From an uncultured Eubacteriales bacterium (lineage in GTDB: Bacteria > Bacillota > Clostridia > Oscillospirales > CAG-272), in NCBI GenBank assembly GCA_900550625.1, contig URSW01000010.1, forward strand, positions 1 to 18,865: 18,865 bases of DNA, read 5' to 3'. The translations under genes were made by a program, and so were the position numbers. Every line of letters starts with the position of its first letter. The first letter of the stretch is position 1. Shown here one piece after another: positions 16,021 to 18,865 of this stretch. The notes beneath the pieces are model-generated. The model ran no database searches. It saw only the letters and a program-made list of their open reading frames with translations, and was not told the origin of the DNA.

Positions 16021-16064
16021 AAAAAAGTCCCGCTGCCTCAAAAACGGACAGCGGGAGCCTTTTT
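16021..16064 (-). terminator. Terminator after the tetR-like gene
   Basis: TCCCGCTG (16028-16035) pairs perfectly with CAGCGGGA (16049-16056); two more C-G pairs can form beyond a bulged A. On the minus strand six Ts follow (16026-16021); on the plus strand GCCTTTTT follows, so it may act both ways. It separates the regulator's transcript from the HdeD-MMPL operon. Confidence 0.88.
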
Positions 16065-16121
16065 GTCTGATATTAGTACATTCGGGTATGCTTTGCCTAA
16101 AAATCACGGACGTGTGTTTTT

Positions 16122-16682
16122 TCAGGTGTGCTCTTTGCTTCTCTTAATTATTTCGTCCGACATGCCCCGGCAGAGCTCGGTAACATGATGAATTTCCTCG
16201 ATCGCCTCTTCCTTCATACCGTTTGCGATCCAATCGAACGTAAGGCCGAAAAGCTCGCACTTAAAGAATCTCACGGCGATCGCATGATCCTTTTCGCTCA
16301 CTGCGTTTTTTCCGAAAGCAGTATCGAGATAAGTCGAAACGACATATTCGCAAAGCTTCATTATGTAGCTTTCGTATATGTCCCTGTTTATCGAATTGTA
16401 TATATGGAGAACAGCCTTCTTGTTCTCGATCGCAAAACGGAACGCAAGGTTCACACACTCGTCAAGCGAACTGATCGTAGGATATTTTGCAATGAGAGTG
16501 TCTATCTCTTCCATGACGATCTCTTCGATAAGCGACGGAATATCCTGAAAATGATAGTAAAACGAATTTCTGTTTATCCCGCATTCCTCAACTATGCTGC
16601 GGACGCTGATCTTGTTCAGCGGCTGCTCGTTGAGCAATTTCATAAACGCGGATTTTATCGCCTGTTTGGTGAAATTCGGCAC
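16122..16682 (-). CDS. TetR/AcrR-family transcriptional regulator
   Basis: TetR-family proteins are dimeric repressors that leave DNA when a small ligand binds their C-terminal domain. The 186-residue protein has the N-terminal helix-turn-helix at about 10-56: AIKSAFMKLLNEQPLNKISV, then SIVEECGINRNSFYYHF, the last part being the typical recognition helix. The C-terminal helical domain (60-186) resembles the group with a conserved FFKCELFGL-like helix seen in DhaS-type and many Clostridia regulators. The start is a GTG at 16682, eight bases after GGGAGG; no ATG lies nearby in frame. It is followed by a terminator and then by the HdeD-MMPL operon on the same strand, so that operon is the obvious candidate target. 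The ligand is unknown. Confidence 0.92.
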   Translation of the reverse strand: MPNFTKQAIKSAFMKLLNEQPLNKISVRSIVEECGINRNSFYYHFQDIPSLIEEIVMEEIDTLIAKYPTISSLDECVNLAFRFAIENKKAVLHIYNSINRDIYESYIMKLCEYVVSTYLDTAFGKNAVSEKDHAIAVRFFKCELFGLTFDWIANGMKEEAIEEIHHVTELCRGMSDEIIKRSKEHT

Positions 16683-16756
16683 AGTTATACCCTCCCGGAG
16701 AATATTTTATCTTTATCCGATATGAAAAGCTTATGCCGGAAAGCGAAAATGTTGCA

Positions 16757-16770
16757 TGAAATCAATTTCA
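16757..16770. promoter_or_regulatory. Short palindrome upstream of the tetR-like gene
   Basis: TGAAATCAATTTCA has perfect six-base arms around a central CA. It lies 75 bp upstream of the tetR-like start and 51 bp past the end of the kinase gene. It could be an autoregulatory operator. With flanking TGC and GCA it could instead be the stem of a weak terminator for the kinase operon, since ACATTTT follows on the minus strand. It does not match the palindrome at 15981-15998. The rest of 16683-16820 shows the ribosome site of the regulator but no convincing promoter. Confidence 0.3.
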
Positions 16771-16820
16771 GTCGCATCCCGCATCGGCACATTGCCGTGC
16801 CTTCATCTTGGTTTCAACGG

Positions 16821-18305
16821 TCATTTTTCGTCCGTATCCGCGTCGTTTCCGCTCGGAGTATAACCGCTTTTCCCGTAACCGTATTTCGAAGAGCCGTATC
16901 CGTATTTTCCGTATCCGTAGCCATACCCGTATCCGTATCCGTACCCATATCCGTAGCCGTATCTGCTGTGACGGCGACGCACTCCGTTGAACACGCATCC
17001 GACTATATCGGCGTTTTTGCCGTAAAGAGTACTCACCGCCTCGGTTATCTGCGATTTTTTAACGTAATCCTGCTTCACGACATATACTACTGCATCCGCG
17101 AATCCGCACAGGATCCCGGCATCGGCAACAACTCCGCACGGCGGTGCATCAATAATAATGTAGTCGAAGCTAAGCGTCAGCTCCTTCAGCGCGGAAGCAA
17201 AAGCCTTTCGGTCAATGTGATAGTGCCGCTTATCGGTGCTGGCAGAAGAAATAAATTTAAGAGCCGAGCCGGAAACATCCCTGAGGCAATCCGTTATCCC
17301 GATCTCGGGATTTTCAAGGTACTCCATGAGCCCCGGCTTTTCGTCGGAATCCGCGAAAAATTCTCCGACACTCTGATTGCGGAGATCCGCATCGACAATA
17401 ACGACTTTCTTTCCCTCGCCGACAGCCGAAAGCGCCAGGTTAACGACGACCGTCGTTTTTCCCTCGCCCGCAAGGGTACTCGTTATCATTACGATCTTTT
17501 TGTCGGGGACAAGCTTTTTCTTGAGCTTTACGCGGAGTCCGCGTACCGACTCGGTATATCCGCTGTCACTGTCGGGAATGATATACGGAGTGCGTCCGCC
17601 GCTACGTTTTTTCAAATTGACGAAAGGCAGGACGGCGAGTATCGGAAGATTTACCACGTCACGAAGCTCTCCGGTCGTCGTCACGGTTCTCGACATGAGC
17701 GAAACCAAAAACACAAGTATGAGAGCTGCGGCTGCCCCTGCAAGCGCGCCCTTTATCACCGTCGTTTTCGCGTTGAATTCATTATAAGGCTCGGTAGGAA
17801 GCGTCGGTGCTTCACGAATTATGAGGGACGGATTATCGACCATGTAAACCGCGACCTTCGGGTAGCAGGCGATCGCCGCATTCAGCACATCGTAAGCACT
17901 CTTCGGGGATGAGCTTCTGACGGTGAGCGTGAAAAGGTTCGTATCCGCGGACGACTTTGCGGACACGGTTCCGTCGATGTAAGACGTTCCGAGGTATTCC
18001 GTCATCAGATCTCTCATTATATCGGTTGACAGGATATTCGGAAATGCCGCCGCAAGCTCCTCCGCAGCCTTGTTGTCGTACCACGAGCTTCCGGATGAGC
18101 GGATATCGTCCGATGCCACTCCGGAGTTTACAGTAAAGCGCGCTCTTGCCACGTACATCGGGGCATACGCTCTGTACGCACGCACATACGCAAGCGCTCC
18201 GAATGCGGCGGCAAAAATCAGCACAAAAATCCACATTCTGCGAAGCGTTTTGCGGAAATGGAGAAAAAGCTCGGAAAGGTCTATATACTGCTTATCTGAT
18301 TCCAT
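16821..18305 (-). CDS. Fused Wzz chain-length determinant and BY-type tyrosine kinase with Tyr-Gly tail
   Basis: Such proteins control polymerisation and export of capsule or exopolysaccharide through cycles of tyrosine autophosphorylation. The N-terminal half is a Wzz domain: membrane helices at about 25-42 and 183-204 flank an external region containing a Pro-rich segment (PTLPTEPYNEFNAK) before the second helix. The cytoplasmic kinase has Walker A STLAGEGKTT (276-285), Walker A' VVIVDADLR (301-309) and Walker B YIIIDAPP (382-389). The tail (449-482) carries 14 tyrosines, including nine consecutive Tyr-Gly pairs, then KYGYG twice. In many Bacillota the membrane and kinase parts are separate proteins; here they are one, as in proteobacterial Wzc. 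The ATG at 18305 has AGGAG six bases upstream, 11 bp after the preceding kinase gene. The exact polymer is unknown. Confidence 0.92.
   Translation of the reverse strand: MESDKQYIDLSELFLHFRKTLRRMWIFVLIFAAAFGALAYVRAYRAYAPMYVARARFTVNSGVASDDIRSSGSSWYDNKAAEELAAAFPNILSTDIMRDLMTEYLGTSYIDGTVSAKSSADTNLFTLTVRSSSPKSAYDVLNAAIACYPKVAVYMVDNPSLIIREAPTLPTEPYNEFNAKTTVIKGALAGAAAALILVFLVSLMSRTVTTTGELRDVVNLPILAVLPFVNLKKRSGGRTPYIIPDSDSGYTESVRGLRVKLKKKLVPDKKIVMITSTLAGEGKTTVVVNLALSAVGEGKKVVIVDADLRNQSVGEFFADSDEKPGLMEYLENPEIGITDCLRDVSGSALKFISSASTDKRHYHIDRKAFASALKELTLSFDYIIIDAPPCGVVADAGILCGFADAVVYVVKQDYVKKSQITEAVSTLYGKNADIVGCVFNGVRRRHSRYGYGYGYGYGYGYGYGYGKYGYGSSKYGYGKSGYTPSGNDADTDEK
16860..16961 (-). repeat. Hexanucleotide repeat coding the Tyr-Gly tail of the fused kinase
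   Basis: Nine tandem six-base units of the form TA(C/T)GG(A/C/G) occupy 16961-16908 and encode nine Tyr-Gly pairs. Looser KYGYG units follow to Tyr482 at 16860. Units differ at both third codon positions (TAC/TAT; GGA/GGC/GGG), so the peptide is kept while the DNA has drifted. The tract could still change length by slippage in whole codons. Confidence 0.9.
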
Positions 18306-18316
18306 CCCTGTCTCCT

Positions 18317-18865
18317 TTACTCATGCGAACTGCCGTGCTTATCCGTTTTACGGCGCTCTCCGTAACCGTACTTTCCGTATCCGTATTTGGCGTATCCGTA
18401 CTTCCCGTACCCGTAGCCGTATGAATGCACACGCTCGCTCATATCGTTCAAAACGCAGCCGAGGAATTTGGAAGAGGAATTTTTGAGAGTGTCGATCGCA
18501 TCGTTTATGTCGTATGAGGAAGTATAGTCCTGGCGCACGACAAGAAGCGAGGCATCAACGGACTCGGCAAGTGCCTCGGCATCCGGGAAAAGTCCCATGG
18601 GCGGCGAGTCGATTATTATATAATCGAGAACTCTGAGCTGGCGAAGCAGTGTCTGCATCGTAGCTCCGGTAAGAAGCTCGGTAGAGCGCTTGTCGCTCTC
18701 GAGCGGGAAAAGCATATAAAGCCCGAGCTTATCGTGGCGCTCCATGCAGTTGAACAGATTGTTTTTTGTGAAAGGTCCCGCAAGAAAGCGGTTGAGCGGG
18801 AGTTTTCCGCCGTATTTTCCGTCAAAGAAAAGATTCATCGACGGCTTGCGGAGATCGGCGTCTAT
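18317..18865 (-). CDS. BY-type tyrosine kinase, C-terminal part (5' end outside window)
   Basis: Only the last 182 residues are visible, and the frame is open to the window edge. The visible part begins with the Walker A' motif (IDADLRKPS at 18865-18839), so Walker A lies outside, and whether a Wzz domain is fused upstream cannot be seen. Walker B is DYIIIDSPPMGLFPDAEAL, followed by LLVVRQDYTSS, as in CpsD/CapB/Wzc kinases. The C-terminus carries nine tyrosines in a Tyr-Gly and KYGYG pattern (18421-18362), then a short charged end. An internal ATG at 18838 is not the start, because it would remove the A' motif. It is 11 bp upstream of the second kinase gene and probably in the same operon. 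The shared tail and kinase suggest paralogues. Confidence 0.9.
   Translation of the reverse strand: MDADLRKPSMNLFFDGKYGGKLPLNRFLAGPFTKNNLFNCMERHDKLGLYMLFPLESDKRSTELLTGATMQTLLRQLRVLDYIIIDSPPMGLFPDAEALAESVDASLLVVRQDYTSSYDINDAIDTLKNSSSKFLGCVLNDMSERVHSYGYGYGKYGYAKYGYGKYGYGERRKTDKHGSSHE
18362..18421 (-). repeat. Tyr-Gly tail repeat of the upstream kinase
   Basis: The stretch encodes YGYGYG, then KYGYA, KYGYG, KYGYG: nine tyrosines in 20 residues. The KYGYG unit is shared with the tail of the neighbouring kinase (16860-16961), while the pure Tyr-Gly run is shorter here (three against nine). Confidence 0.88.

Noticed and set aside
16908..16961. The hexamer tract as a CRISPR-like or mobile repeat
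   Set aside because: The units are contiguous six-base codon pairs inside a good reading frame, with no spacers; it is a coding microsatellite-like repeat.
16128..17912. A 594-codon open frame on the plus strand across the tetR-like gene and the kinase
   Set aside because: It is antisense to two genes with clear domains and motifs, has no recognisable domain, and its composition (Arg, Ser, Val runs) reflects the complementary codons of the minus-strand genes.

Overview
The window looks like a chromosomal stretch from a Gram-positive (Bacillota) anaerobe of the Clostridia type. The clues are the order plsX-rnc-smc, dprA-topA-trmFO read as one run, infC-rpmI-rplT with a terminator-like leader, GGAGG-type ribosome binding sites throughout, folate/FAD-dependent TrmFO, and YhgE-like heptad-repeat and MMPL proteins. 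Base composition is roughly balanced. The species cannot be named from the sequence alone. All fifteen genes lie on the minus strand, which suggests co-orientation with replication. I see no plus-strand gene, no tRNA or rRNA, no IS element and no CRISPR array. No gap exceeds 300 bp; the largest are 10761-10990 and 15922-16121, and both hold regulatory signals.

Layout in transcription order (high to low coordinates). At 18865-16821 is the end of an exopolysaccharide/capsule locus: a BY-kinase cut by the window edge, then a fused Wzz-plus-BY-kinase protein. Both end in unusual Tyr-Gly repeat tails. At 16682-10991 is a TetR-family regulator ending at a terminator, then a three-gene operon of an HdeD/DUF308 membrane protein, a 12-helix MMPL/RND transporter and a secreted YhgE-like heptad-repeat protein. 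The operon's -10 box sits inside a partial palindrome that may be the TetR operator.

At 10928-9582 is the translation operon infC-rpmI-rplT. It has a perfect-consensus promoter, a leader of about 133 nt ending in a terminator hairpin directly before the Shine-Dalgarno sequence, and a start for infC that appears to be AUA. It ends at a strong terminator. At 9545-3714 is a tightly packed run: a SpoU-type RNA 2'-O-methyltransferase, dprA, topA and trmFO. At 3633-1 are plsX, rnc and the first 585 codons of smc.

Most of the window is core housekeeping. The items most worth a second look are the AUA start and attenuator of infC, a hairpin between the Shine-Dalgarno sequence and the start codon of topA, the tandem kinases with Tyr-Gly tails, and the TetR/HdeD/MMPL/heptad-repeat module.
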